Shown here: piece by piece, positions 51,965-61,120 of the stretch
How the letters are laid out: each line of letters begins with the position of its first letter
How positions within the stretch are numbered: position 1 is the first letter of the stretch
Position numbers and translations under genes: made by a program
Notes under the pieces: model-generated
What the model was told of the DNA's origin: nothing
Database searches by the model: none
Seen by the model: the letters and a program-made list of their open reading frames with translations, nothing else
NCBI GenBank assembly: GCA_012960305.1
Contig: DUBM01000009.1
Location: 66,413 to 130,412, forward strand
Origin: Gammaproteobacteria bacterium
GTDB taxonomy: Bacteria; Pseudomonadota; Gammaproteobacteria; Pseudomonadales; Pseudohongiellaceae
Direction of reading: 5' to 3'
DNA: 64,000 nt

Positions 51965-53077
51965 ATGAAACTTAATACCGTAGAAGAAATCATCGATGAT
52001 ATCCGCCAGGGGAAAATGGTGATATTGATGGATGACGAAGATAGAGAGAACGAAGGTGATTTAATAATTGCCGCGGAACGTGTGCTCACTGAAGATATTA
52101 ATTTCATGGCGACTAATGCCCGTGGTTTGATTTGTTTGACTCTGACTCGTGAGCGGTGCGAATTACTCAAATTGCCTTTGATGGTCAATGAAAATAATAC
52201 TCCCTACAACACCAATTTTACTGTATCCATTGAGGCGGCAACCGGAGTAACAACTGGTATATCCGCAGCAGATCGCGCACGCACGATACAAGTAGCTGTT
52301 GGCCGTGAGAGTCAGTTCGAGGACATAATCCAACCGGGGCACATTTTTCCTATTATGGCGCAGCCCGGTGGGGTGTTGCGTCGTGCTGGCCATACTGAGG
52401 CAGGTTGCGATCTGGCGCGAATGGCGGGATATCTTCCGGCTGCAGCGATAGTTGAAATTATGAATGAAGATGGATCAATGGCACGGCGGCGGGATCTGGA
52501 AACTTTTGCAGAGAAACATCAGATTAAAATTGGCACTATTGTGGATCTCATTCACTATCGCATCGCTAATGAACACACGGTGACCAAAACTGATTCACAT
52601 CCTGTGGAAACCAAATACGGCGAATTCATAGTACATAGTTATAAAGATTTGATTAACGGTGGTTTGCACTTGGCTTTTTCGAAAGGAGATATAGCTGCTG
52701 ATGACCCAACTTTGGTGCGAGTGCATATACCAAATACCATGCGTGATGTGTGCGAAGTCTTTAACGGAGAGCGCACAAGTTGGTCATTCAACACTGCAAT
52801 GGAAAAAATCAGCAAAGAAGGTAAAGGAGTGGCTGTGCTATTATCGGGAGATGATTATTCACAGGATACCGCAGGTAATTTGGCCTCTGTACTTGCGGTA
52901 GGGAACGAAGTTTCAGCTACAAGTCTGCCTGGGAGTGATTTAACTATTGGAACCGGTTCGCAAATTTTGCGAGATCTTGGAGTTGGGAAAATGAGATTAC
53001 TAAGCTATCCGGCTAAATATCCTGCAATATCTGGGTTCGATTTGGAAGTAGTTGAGTTTGTTCAGTTCGAAAAATAG
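51965..53077 (+). CDS. ribBA: 3,4-dihydroxy-2-butanone 4-phosphate synthase with degenerate GTP cyclohydrolase II-like C-terminal domain
   Basis: MDDEDRENEGDLIIAAE; GHIFPIMAQPGGVLRRAGHTEAGCDLARMAG; the C-terminal half lacks the zinc-binding Cys motif. Confidence 0.94.
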   Translation: MKLNTVEEIIDDIRQGKMVILMDDEDRENEGDLIIAAERVLTEDINFMATNARGLICLTLTRERCELLKLPLMVNENNTPYNTNFTVSIEAATGVTTGISAADRARTIQVAVGRESQFEDIIQPGHIFPIMAQPGGVLRRAGHTEAGCDLARMAGYLPAAAIVEIMNEDGSMARRRDLETFAEKHQIKIGTIVDLIHYRIANEHTVTKTDSHPVETKYGEFIVHSYKDLINGGLHLAFSKGDIAADDPTLVRVHIPNTMRDVCEVFNGERTSWSFNTAMEKISKEGKGVAVLLSGDDYSQDTAGNLASVLAVGNEVSATSLPGSDLTIGTGSQILRDLGVGKMRLLSYPAKYPAISGFDLEVVEFVQFEK

Positions 53078-53138
53078 CTTGTCGATGGCCCGTGAATAAT
53101 ATTCAAATATCAAAGAGTCAAAAATCGGAAAGCCAATT

Positions 53139-53615
53139 ATGAGTAACATAAAAATTATCGAAGGAAATTATAATAACGGTTCAGCGAGCTATGGAATCGT
53201 AGTCGCTAGGTTCAATAGTTTTATCGTTGATCGACTGCTCGATGGTGCGCTTGATACCTTGAAAAAAATTGGGGTGCAAGAGCGAGATATTACAATTGTG
53301 AAAGTACCGGGTGCCTATGAATTACCTCTGGCTGTGAAGAAAATGGCAATGACAGAAACTTTCGATGCAGTAATTGCTCTTGGAGCTGTCATTAGAGGGG
53401 GCACGCCACACTTTGAGTATGTGGCTGGCGAATGTGTTAAAGGACTAAGTCAGGTTAGTTTGGATAGCACGATTCCAGTCGCCTTTGGTGTTTTAACTGT
53501 AGACACAATCGAGCAGGCGATCGAAAGGGCTGGAACGAAAGCTGGTAACAAAGGTTCTGAAGCAGCGATAACAGCTGTGGAAATGCTTAGCTTGTTACGA
53601 CAGCTGGAGAGCTAA
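53139..53615 (+). CDS. ribH: 6,7-dimethyl-8-ribityllumazine synthase
   Basis: [70 protein letters not shown]. Confidence 0.97.
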   Translation: MSNIKIIEGNYNNGSASYGIVVARFNSFIVDRLLDGALDTLKKIGVQERDITIVKVPGAYELPLAVKKMAMTETFDAVIALGAVIRGGTPHFEYVAGECVKGLSQVSLDSTIPVAFGVLTVDTIEQAIERAGTKAGNKGSEAAITAVEMLSLLRQLES

Positions 53616-54122
53616 GTGTCAGTCAGTGACAAGGCGACCAATCAACAATCGTTGGATAAAAAACAATCGAATGCAGTCAAGACCAAGCCTAAGTTGTCCT
53701 TGGCTAAACGTCGTAAAGCTAGGCGCCTAATCCTCCAGGCTCTATACCAATGGCTGATTGCCAAGGCTGACCCCTTAGATATACTTAAGGAATTCCGCGA
53801 AGAGAATGGTGGCAAAATCGATTGGGAATATTTTCAGGAAGTCTTTATCGAAATACCTAAACAAGTCGATATTCTAGATGCTCATTTACAACCACTCTTA
53901 GATCGTGATGCGAGCGCTTTGGATCCAATTGAACAAGCACTGCTCTATCTAGGCACATTTGAACTAGCTAGTCGTATAGATGTTCCCTATAAAGTTGTTA
54001 TCAACGAATGTATAGATATCGCCAAAGAATTTGGTGCTACTGATAGTCACAAATATATCAATGGCGTTCTCGATAAATTGGCTCTGACACTTAGGGCCTT
54101 AGAACATTCTAAGAACAGATAA
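53616..54122 (+). CDS. nusB: Transcription antitermination factor NusB
   Basis: KRRKARRLILQALYQWL; VINECIDIAKEFGATDSHKYINGVLDKLA. Confidence 0.95.
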   Translation: MSVSDKATNQQSLDKKQSNAVKTKPKLSLAKRRKARRLILQALYQWLIAKADPLDILKEFREENGGKIDWEYFQEVFIEIPKQVDILDAHLQPLLDRDASALDPIEQALLYLGTFELASRIDVPYKVVINECIDIAKEFGATDSHKYINGVLDKLALTLRALEHSKNR

Positions 54123-54159
54123 AATTTCTTCAGGAAATTATAGCGACACTAGTTTTCCC

Positions 54160-55176
54160 ATGAGTCAGTCTGAATTTGAAATTATCCGCCGATATTTTGC
54201 CGAGTCGGGATTGTATTTTCCCCGGTCAGGTGTAGAGCTCGGAATCGGTGATGATGGTGCGGTTTTGCAAGTACCAACGGATTCTTTGTTAACCATGTCT
54301 ATGGATATCCTCGTTGAGGGGGTCCACTTTCCTCTTTTTGCCGACCCTGCTCAAGTAGCCCATCGAGCCTTGGCTGTTAACTTGAGCGATCTGGCTGCAA
54401 TGGCAGCTGATCCCTTTTGTTTTACTCTAGGTTTAGTCTTGCCATATGCTAACGAATCTTGGTTAGCAGGATTCAGTGAAGGCTTGCTTGAGCTTGCTGA
54501 AGAGTTCAAGTGCCCTTTAGTTGGTGGAGATATCACTCGGGGACCACTTAGTATTGCTATTCAAGTTCATGGTCTTTGTAAACAGGAGCGAGTGCTGCGT
54601 CGAGATGGCGCAAAGGTGGGAGACTTAATTTATGTCACCGGAACATTAGGAGATGGAGCTATCGCTTTAGCGAGTTTAGGATTGGATAGCCATTTAGGGT
54701 CTTCCTTCGTTGTGGATGGAGAGAAACAAACTGACGCCTGCAAACAACACTTTCATAGTGCATATTATAGACCAAAACCAAGAATAGAATTCTCCAATAA
54801 CTGTGCTGACTTTATGAGTAGCGGTATCGATGTCTCCGATGGGCTTGTTGGTGATCTCGGCCATGTAATAAAAGCGAGTGGTGTTGGAGCTGTGTTGAAT
54901 ACCAAAGCATTTCCTTATTCAAACCCTGCGGCGTGTTGTGTTTCTGAATCAAATCGTCAATTAGCGGCATTATTTGGCGGTGATGATTATGAACTTTGTG
55001 TCTCAGTTCCCGCGCTTAACCGCAGAGAATTCGAAGCGGCAGCAGAAAGCGTTTCGACCCAAATAACTTGTATTGGTGAAATCGTGACTGGGTCAGCAAT
55101 TCGTTGCCTGGATTCTCAAGAGGAGGAAATCGATTTGAGTTCTGGCGCCTATATGCACTTCAGAGGAGCTAATTAA
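54160..55176 (+). CDS. thiL: Thiamine-monophosphate kinase
   Basis: GIGDDGAVLQVP; TMSMDILVEGVHF; VNLSDLAAMAADP; SGIDVSDGLVGDLGH; FGGDDYELCVSV. Confidence 0.96.
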   Translation: MSQSEFEIIRRYFAESGLYFPRSGVELGIGDDGAVLQVPTDSLLTMSMDILVEGVHFPLFADPAQVAHRALAVNLSDLAAMAADPFCFTLGLVLPYANESWLAGFSEGLLELAEEFKCPLVGGDITRGPLSIAIQVHGLCKQERVLRRDGAKVGDLIYVTGTLGDGAIALASLGLDSHLGSSFVVDGEKQTDACKQHFHSAYYRPKPRIEFSNNCADFMSSGIDVSDGLVGDLGHVIKASGVGAVLNTKAFPYSNPAACCVSESNRQLAALFGGDDYELCVSVPALNRREFEAAAESVSTQITCIGEIVTGSAIRCLDSQEEEIDLSSGAYMHFRGAN

Positions 55177-55180
55177 ATCG

Positions 55181-55654
55181 ATGGCAGCCCCAAGTTCAGT
55201 TTGGCGTAATCCCATTCACTTTTTTGCCTATGGTTTTGGCAGCGGAGCTGTTCCCAAAGCTCCGGGAACAGCAGGGACCCTAGTGGCGGTGATTATGTAC
55301 CTTCTCTTGCCTCAGATTAGCCCCTTAATCTATGTCAGCCTTCTTCTCATTAGCTTCGTTTTCGGAGTATGGATCTGCGGTAAAACCGCGCAAGATATCG
55401 GAATTAAAGACCCTAGTGGCATTGTTTGGGATGAATTCGTCGGCTATTGGATCACTATGTTTATGGCGCCATCAGGCTGGATATGGGTAATTATTGGATT
55501 TGTTTTGTTCCGGTTACTAGACATCGTCAAACCCTGGCCTATTAAATGGGCAGACAAGCAAATCGGTGGTGGTATGGGGATCATGCTAGATGATGTATTA
55601 GCAGGTATAATGGCCGCCCTGTGTATGCAAGCCATTGTGATTTTGCTCCCATAA
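55181..55654 (+). CDS. pgpA: Phosphatidylglycerophosphatase A
   Basis: FFAYGFGSGAVPKAPGTAGTL; DPSGIVWDEFVGYWITM; MLDDVLAGIMAAL. Confidence 0.94.
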   Translation: MAAPSSVWRNPIHFFAYGFGSGAVPKAPGTAGTLVAVIMYLLLPQISPLIYVSLLLISFVFGVWICGKTAQDIGIKDPSGIVWDEFVGYWITMFMAPSGWIWVIIGFVLFRLLDIVKPWPIKWADKQIGGGMGIMLDDVLAGIMAALCMQAIVILLP

Positions 55655-55789
55655 GTGCATTATTCGCCGCCCCGGCTTGCCAATCATGGGTTACTCGGGT
55701 CGAGATTATTACCTTAGACTCTAGATATAAAATCTTTGTTTAATAAGGGAGAGCTACTAGCTAAGCCCGCATGAGGAGAGGAAAGGCAG

Positions 55790-56371
55790 TTGACAGTCAA
55801 TTTTGTAGCATCTGCATCATTGCCAACTAAATGGGGTCAGTTCACCATTCATGGCTTTGAAGACAATGAGTCAGGAAAAGAACACGTGGCGCTTTCCTTT
55901 GGCGAATTAGATACCGAAAAGCCGATACTGTGTCGTGTTCACTCTGAATGTTTAACAGGTGATTGTCTTTTTAGTCTGCGCTGTGACTGCGGGGCGCAGC
56001 TGCAAACTGCAATGCAAGCAGTAGCTGAAGCTGGCCAAGGTTTAATACTTTACCTTCGCCAAGAAGGCCGAGGCATTGGACTGCTAAATAAAATTAAAGC
56101 CTATGCTTTACAAGATTCTGGCGCCGATACGGTAGAGGCTAACGTGCAACTTGGATTCGAACCCGATAGTCGGGAATATCAAATCTGTAAGCCTATGCTG
56201 GATTATTTTGATGTGCAGAATTTACGCCTAATGACAAATAATCCCCAGAAAGTTGATGCTTTAAGAAAGGCGGGGTTCATAGTACAGATCGTGCCAATTC
56301 ATACTACAGCTAATCCCCATAATGAAAGTTATCTGGCTGTAAAAGTTAATAAGCTTGGCCACATAAAATAA
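55790..56371 (+). CDS. ribA: GTP cyclohydrolase II
   Basis: [59 protein letters not shown]. Confidence 0.96.
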   Translation: MTVNFVASASLPTKWGQFTIHGFEDNESGKEHVALSFGELDTEKPILCRVHSECLTGDCLFSLRCDCGAQLQTAMQAVAEAGQGLILYLRQEGRGIGLLNKIKAYALQDSGADTVEANVQLGFEPDSREYQICKPMLDYFDVQNLRLMTNNPQKVDALRKAGFIVQIVPIHTTANPHNESYLAVKVNKLGHIK

Positions 56372-56420
56372 GAATTTAGGATCTCTTCCAAAATCCAAAA
56401 TCTACTCCAGCGGGCTGCTT

Positions 56421-57086
56421 GTGAGTTCTACTGCAAAAAGAATATTAATCGATATCCTGCGTCATGGTGAACCGGAAGGTGGAGATATACTCCGGGGAAG
56501 AATTGATTCCGTATTGACTCGGCTGGGTTGGCAGCAAATGCGTCGAGCGACTGCACTGGTTGATGTGGACAGCAAATCGACACTCACGCCAAACTGGACC
56601 CATATAATATCCTCACCGCTGCAACGCTGCCGGCAATTTGCAGAAGAAATCTCCCAACACACTAAAACAGATCTACAGGTGAACGATCAGTGGCAAGAAA
56701 TTGATTATGGGGATTGGGATGGAATGTTATTGAGCGAATGGCGGAAAGAAGCCGCGGATCAATTTAAGGAATTTAGAAAGGACCTTTCGAAATTGGTGCC
56801 GCCCAATGGAGAGGACTACCTTTCCTTCAAAGATAGGATTCTCACTGCCTGGCAAGAAATTTCTGAACTGGAAGACGGTAGCCATGTGCTTCTGGTTACC
56901 CATGGTGGCGTGATGCGAGTCATTCTGCCGACTATTTTAGGCATGCCACTTAATCGCAGCTCTCCGCTAATAATTCCCTTTGCTTGTTTTAGTCGCGTAA
57001 GTCTGGAAGTAAAAGAAACGACCCTTAGTGCGAGTTTGCAATTTCACAATGCAGCCGAGTATGAATCGAGGGCTCTAACAATTTAG
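56421..57086 (+). CDS. cobC: Histidine phosphatase family protein, putative alpha-ribazole phosphatase
   Basis: IDILRHGEPEGGDILRGRIDSVLTRLGWQQM; ISSPLQRCRQFAEE; LLVTHGGVMRVIL; convergent with the B12 genes. Confidence 0.8.
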   Translation: MSSTAKRILIDILRHGEPEGGDILRGRIDSVLTRLGWQQMRRATALVDVDSKSTLTPNWTHIISSPLQRCRQFAEEISQHTKTDLQVNDQWQEIDYGDWDGMLLSEWRKEAADQFKEFRKDLSKLVPPNGEDYLSFKDRILTAWQEISELEDGSHVLLVTHGGVMRVILPTILGMPLNRSSPLIIPFACFSRVSLEVKETTLSASLQFHNAAEYESRALTI

Positions 57087-57104
57087 TGCAAAGTTAGGAA
57101 TGTG

Positions 57105-58064
57105 CTAATTCTTCAATAGGCTTCTCGCTGTGTCGATATGGCGACACATTTGTTCAGCACCGTCCAGCGCCCGCGGTGTATGTCTCTGTAATAATTCTGG
57201 CGGTACAAAAAACAGATTGTTCTTCTTCACTGCGTCGATGCTGGGCCAGCGCTTCCAGTCGTCTAACCATTCCGGTCTTTCAATATCCATTCCGCTGGCA
57301 ATGATTGCCATTGGGTTTCGAACTAGCACAGCTTCTTCACTGACTTTAGGAGCTACCAGTTGTATATCTGAAAATATATTATTGCCACCACACAAGTTGA
57401 TAATGTCATTGATGAGTTCAATGCCTCCTGCAGTAATCAATGGCGTATTCCAAACTTGATAGAAGGTATCTACCGGAGTTTTAGAGCTGAATTCTTTTTG
57501 CAAAGAATCGAGTTTAAGTTTGAAAGCAACTGTTGATTTCTGAGCTAAACTCTCAGTTGCTGCCAAGATGGAAAGTCTCTCGATGTGCGAAGGGATAGAG
57601 GCAAGGCTCTTCGGCTCCGCTATGTAAACCGTCAACCCCAATTCACGTAGTCGATTAATAGAAGCCTTTGGATTTCCAGTTTTCCAGGCAACAATCAGGT
57701 CTGGTTGTAGCTCCAAAATTCTTTCCAAGTCTAATAAATCAAAGCGGCCAATTATCGGCAGAGCCTTTGCTTCTTCAGGGTAATCGCTGTATTCAACCGC
57801 TCCCACCAATCTTTCACCTGCGCCTGCAGCATAAATAATTTCAGTAAGTGATGGGGCGAGGCTGATAATTCGAGCTGCGGGTTTTACAAGGTGTACAACT
57901 GTGCCTTCATCATCTATAACGTCTGCTGCGTTGGATAGATGAACAGTGAACGAACAAGAAATTGCAGTTAGCAAGACACAGAACATTTTAAGCAATTTAG
58001 TTGAAATTCCTTTATTCATATTCATTAACAAGCGGAACAATTGCGGTGTCATTTTAGTAATCAA
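57105..58064 (-). CDS. btuF: Cobalamin-binding periplasmic protein, BtuF-like
   Basis: VVHLVKPAARIISLAPSLTEIIYAAGAGERLVGAVEYSDYPEEAKALPIIGRFDLLDLERILELQPDLIVAW; B12 locus. Confidence 0.88.
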   Translation of the reverse strand: MITKMTPQLFRLLMNMNKGISTKLLKMFCVLLTAISCSFTVHLSNAADVIDDEGTVVHLVKPAARIISLAPSLTEIIYAAGAGERLVGAVEYSDYPEEAKALPIIGRFDLLDLERILELQPDLIVAWKTGNPKASINRLRELGLTVYIAEPKSLASIPSHIERLSILAATESLAQKSTVAFKLKLDSLQKEFSSKTPVDTFYQVWNTPLITAGGIELINDIINLCGGNNIFSDIQLVAPKVSEEAVLVRNPMAIIASGMDIERPEWLDDWKRWPSIDAVKKNNLFFVPPELLQRHTPRALDGAEQMCRHIDTARSLLKN

Positions 58065-58662
58065 TGCCTTTTTGAACTTTTACCCCATCATAAAAGGCGT
58101 GCTTGGATTCGCCGAGCTCGGTTACTGTATCTGCAATTTCTATAAGCTCTTTTGAGGCACTGCGACCAGTTACAATTACATGTTGTTGGGAAGGACGGTT
58201 CTCTAATGCGTTAAGAACTCTTTCTTTATCTAAATAACCATAGGTAAGCATATATGTAAGTTCATCTAGGACTACTACTTCTACATCTTCATTTTTTAAT
58301 AATGTTTCAGCCTTTCCCCATGTAGATACAGCTGCTTCAATGTCTTTCTCTCGGTCTTGAGTCTCCCAGGTGAAGCCAGTGTTCATCACATGGAATTCAA
58401 CAAGAGGATTTTCCTGAAACAACATCTGTTCGCCGCATTCCCACTGACCTTTAATAAACTGAACTACGCCACAGTGTAAACCGTGCCCAACACTTCTAGC
58501 GAGCATGCCAAACGCAGAGGAACTCTTTCCTTTGCCATTGCCGGTTAATACCACCATCAGTCCCTTATCGATCGTTGCTTCAGCTATACGACCATCGATA
58601 TATTCCTTTTTACGTTGCATCGCTTTCTTGTGGCGCTCGTTTCTCTCTTTACTTTCGGACAC
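58054..58662 (-). CDS. cobO: Cob(I)yrinic acid a,c-diamide adenosyltransferase
   Basis: KGLMVVLTGNGKGKSSSAFGMLARSVGHGLHCGVVQFIKGQWECGEQ; VVLDELTYMLTYGYL. Confidence 0.95.
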   Translation of the reverse strand: MSESKERNERHKKAMQRKKEYIDGRIAEATIDKGLMVVLTGNGKGKSSSAFGMLARSVGHGLHCGVVQFIKGQWECGEQMLFQENPLVEFHVMNTGFTWETQDREKDIEAAVSTWGKAETLLKNEDVEVVVLDELTYMLTYGYLDKERVLNALENRPSQQHVIVTGRSASKELIEIADTVTELGESKHAFYDGVKVQKGIDY

Positions 58663-58676
58663 GATTATCTCCTGAA

Positions 58677-60686
58677 TTAAAAATTTACTCTTAAGCCTAA
58701 ATAAGAAGCCCGCTCAGGAGCTAGAAAATCTGTTACTTCTGAATAGCTTTCGTTCAAGCCATTTTCGATTCGACCATAAAGCTCCAAACGTTCGCTAACT
58801 TGATAACTGGCGGTGAGGTCTAGAACTTCGAAATCATCTAGAGGAATAGCTGATCCAAAAACCTCATCTATGGAGTTTCTAGAAACTCTATAAAAAAAAT
58901 GCACACGCAATCTATCTTTGTTATTACGATAGCTTATGCCGAGATTCGCGAGCCTCTCGGGGCGGCGCAGCCGTTGACTTCCATTCGGTCGCTCTGTTTC
59001 GTTATAAGTATAATTAGCTGAGAGCTCCCATTGGTCATCCAAAGAATAATTTCCTGACAACTCTACTCCCTCAGAAGTGCTCTTGCCAATGTCTTGTAGG
59101 TAGCCGCTAAAACCAGATAAATCGAAATAGATCGCATCTTCAATTTCCTGCACAAAAATTACTGTCTCAAGGTTTAATTGTTCACTGGCGAAAAACTCGA
59201 GACCAATTTCGAATCCTTTGCTTGTTTCTTCCTTCAAGCTAACTAAAGATGCTGGTGGAGCAGAAAAGGGGCCAGAATTGTAGGCAATTTCAAACAGACT
59301 AGGAGAGCGAAATCCTGAGCCATAACTAGCCTTCAATTTTAAGGTTGAACTCCCAAGAGCTAATAGATAAGCAGAGGAAAGGCGGTAGCTGTCGTGTTGT
59401 CCAAAATCATTATTGTCATCTTGTCGTACGCCTGCAGAGAGAAACAGGCTATCCGAGAAGTCGCTCAATAACTCCACATAAACGCCTTTGTTATCGCGCT
59501 CCATTATGCCATTTTCTTCTTGTTCCAGATCGATGCCAAATACCAAATCTACGCCAGGTAAATTGCTTGCACTAGCTACATATTCCCAACGACTTAATTC
59601 ACCTTTCGAGCTGAAGGCAAGGTTTCCTAAGGCTAAATCTTCACGATTAGTTTTTGTATTTGAGAATCCAAGAGAGTGAGTAAAGGATGGCGAAGTGTAA
59701 GCTAGAGATGCTCGGCTGGCATTAAGATCATAAACTGCAAGACAATCATAGACGGTGCTGCCGGCAAAGCAGCCGTCATATTGAGTTACTCCCTCAACAT
59801 TTCTCTGCACAATTTCTAACAGCCAATTATTACTGACCTTGAATCCAACGCGGGCATGATAAGAGATGTTTTCATAACCGTCATCATCCGCAACCTGTGT
59901 ATCGGATTCGCGGACATTGTAACCATCGCTCTTAAAATTATTAGCAATCAAGGTAAAATTTACTCTCTCAGAACCTTCCGTAACGATGGCTGATACTTGT
60001 TGAGTGCCGCGGGAACCAGATTGCCCATCTAAAGTGATATTCATGTCAGTATCAGATTGTCGCGAAGAAATATTGATGATGCCTCCGGCATCAGCGCCGT
60101 AACTTAGTCCTTGAGGACCCCGTAGTATCTCTACTCTGCCAAGACCACTGGTAAGAATATGCTCTATTGGTGTTGTGACCTGTGGTCCGCTTGGATCAGA
60201 TAACTTTAGACCATCAAAAAGAGTCAGAGTACGAAACCCTTCCTCTCCGCGTATGTGCAAGGCAGAAGTAGCACCGACTCCACCATTGCTAGTAACTCCA
60301 ATTGCCGGAGTCTGTCGTAATAGATCAGTGAGGGAAATGTTGCCTCTTGCTTGGATCTCTTCTAGATTTAGAATCGAAACAGAACTGCCTACTTTTTTTA
60401 TTGGGATTGGAACTCGATTTGCGACAATAACAATTTCTTCCAAAGACGAGGTCTGGTTTTGGGCAAAGCTCAATGAGCTGCAGAGCATAAAAGTGGAACA
60501 GCTAATCATGCCCATAGAAAGGAATCTAAAAAGCTGATTCTTCTGTATTCCAAAAGGCTCTTTAAATACAAAAGTATTTTTTCCGGGAGAGGAAGGCTGC
60601 CTTTTCGAATTTACTTGAGCATTAAGTGAGCGGAACAAACGGAATTGTTTCGGGGGTCGAGGTTTTATCGATTGAAATTTTAGCAT
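58677..60686 (-). CDS. btuB: TonB-dependent vitamin B12 receptor BtuB
   Basis: EEIVIVANRVPIPIKKVGSSVSILNLEEIQARGNISLTDLLRQTPAIGVTSNGGVGATSALHIRGEEGFRTLTLFDGLKLSDPSGPQ; beta-barrel; downstream of cobalamin riboswitch; ATG preceded by GGGAGATCCAA. Confidence 0.92.
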   Translation of the reverse strand: MLKFQSIKPRPPKQFRLFRSLNAQVNSKRQPSSPGKNTFVFKEPFGIQKNQLFRFLSMGMISCSTFMLCSSLSFAQNQTSSLEEIVIVANRVPIPIKKVGSSVSILNLEEIQARGNISLTDLLRQTPAIGVTSNGGVGATSALHIRGEEGFRTLTLFDGLKLSDPSGPQVTTPIEHILTSGLGRVEILRGPQGLSYGADAGGIINISSRQSDTDMNITLDGQSGSRGTQQVSAIVTEGSERVNFTLIANNFKSDGYNVRESDTQVADDDGYENISYHARVGFKVSNNWLLEIVQRNVEGVTQYDGCFAGSTVYDCLAVYDLNASRASLAYTSPSFTHSLGFSNTKTNREDLALGNLAFSSKGELSRWEYVASASNLPGVDLVFGIDLEQEENGIMERDNKGVYVELLSDFSDSLFLSAGVRQDDNNDFGQHDSYRLSSAYLLALGSSTLKLKASYGSGFRSPSLFEIAYNSGPFSAPPASLVSLKEETSKGFEIGLEFFASEQLNLETVIFVQEIEDAIYFDLSGFSGYLQDIGKSTSEGVELSGNYSLDDQWELSANYTYNETERPNGSQRLRRPERLANLGISYRNNKDRLRVHFFYRVSRNSIDEVFGSAIPLDDFEVLDLTASYQVSERLELYGRIENGLNESYSEVTDFLAPERASYLGLRVNF

Positions 60687-60819
60687 TTGGATCTCCCAAT
60701 GAACGTTCCGTCACTAGACACAGTTGTTGAAACAACTGTTGACTGCAAGAAAGGTTATTCATCAGGGAGGGGACAAGTAGAAGAGTCCAATAAGACTCTG
60801 CCACTGATGTAGCCCTCCG

Positions 60820-60945
60820 CTGCATCAAGGTAAAAGTAGATCAGGCTGGTATCGGACTTATAACCACGGAGGGTTCATTACCGTTGCGGGGGCAGTGTTG
60901 GAATTTCACCAACTTCCCATTGAGCCGCTAATTAGAACTTGTAGA
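60820..60945 (-). ncRNA. Cobalamin (B12) riboswitch
   Basis: Minus strand: GCGGCTCAATGGGAAGTTGGTGAAATTCCAACACTGCCCCCGCAACGGTAATGAACCCTCCGTGGTTATAAGTCCGATACCAGCCTG, with GCCCCCGCAACGGT core and B12 box AGTCCGATACCAGCC; precedes btuB. Confidence 0.96.
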
Positions 60946-61120
60946 TCGAACTACAAGGCAATTCAGCAGCACCTGAATCCACTTACTAAGTATTCCCAAG
61001 CTATAGGGAATGCGCGCAGTCTATAGAGCTGAGAAGTGGCAGTCAATTTATGTATTGGGTGGAAAGAAGGAATTCAATGAAATGTTCGCCGCGAAAGCTG
61101 AACACAATTACTTCAAAGCG

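Noticed and set aside
60622-60828. 68-aa minus-strand ORF between btuB and the riboswitch
   Set aside because: Overlaps the btuB start and riboswitch expression platform; no family similarity
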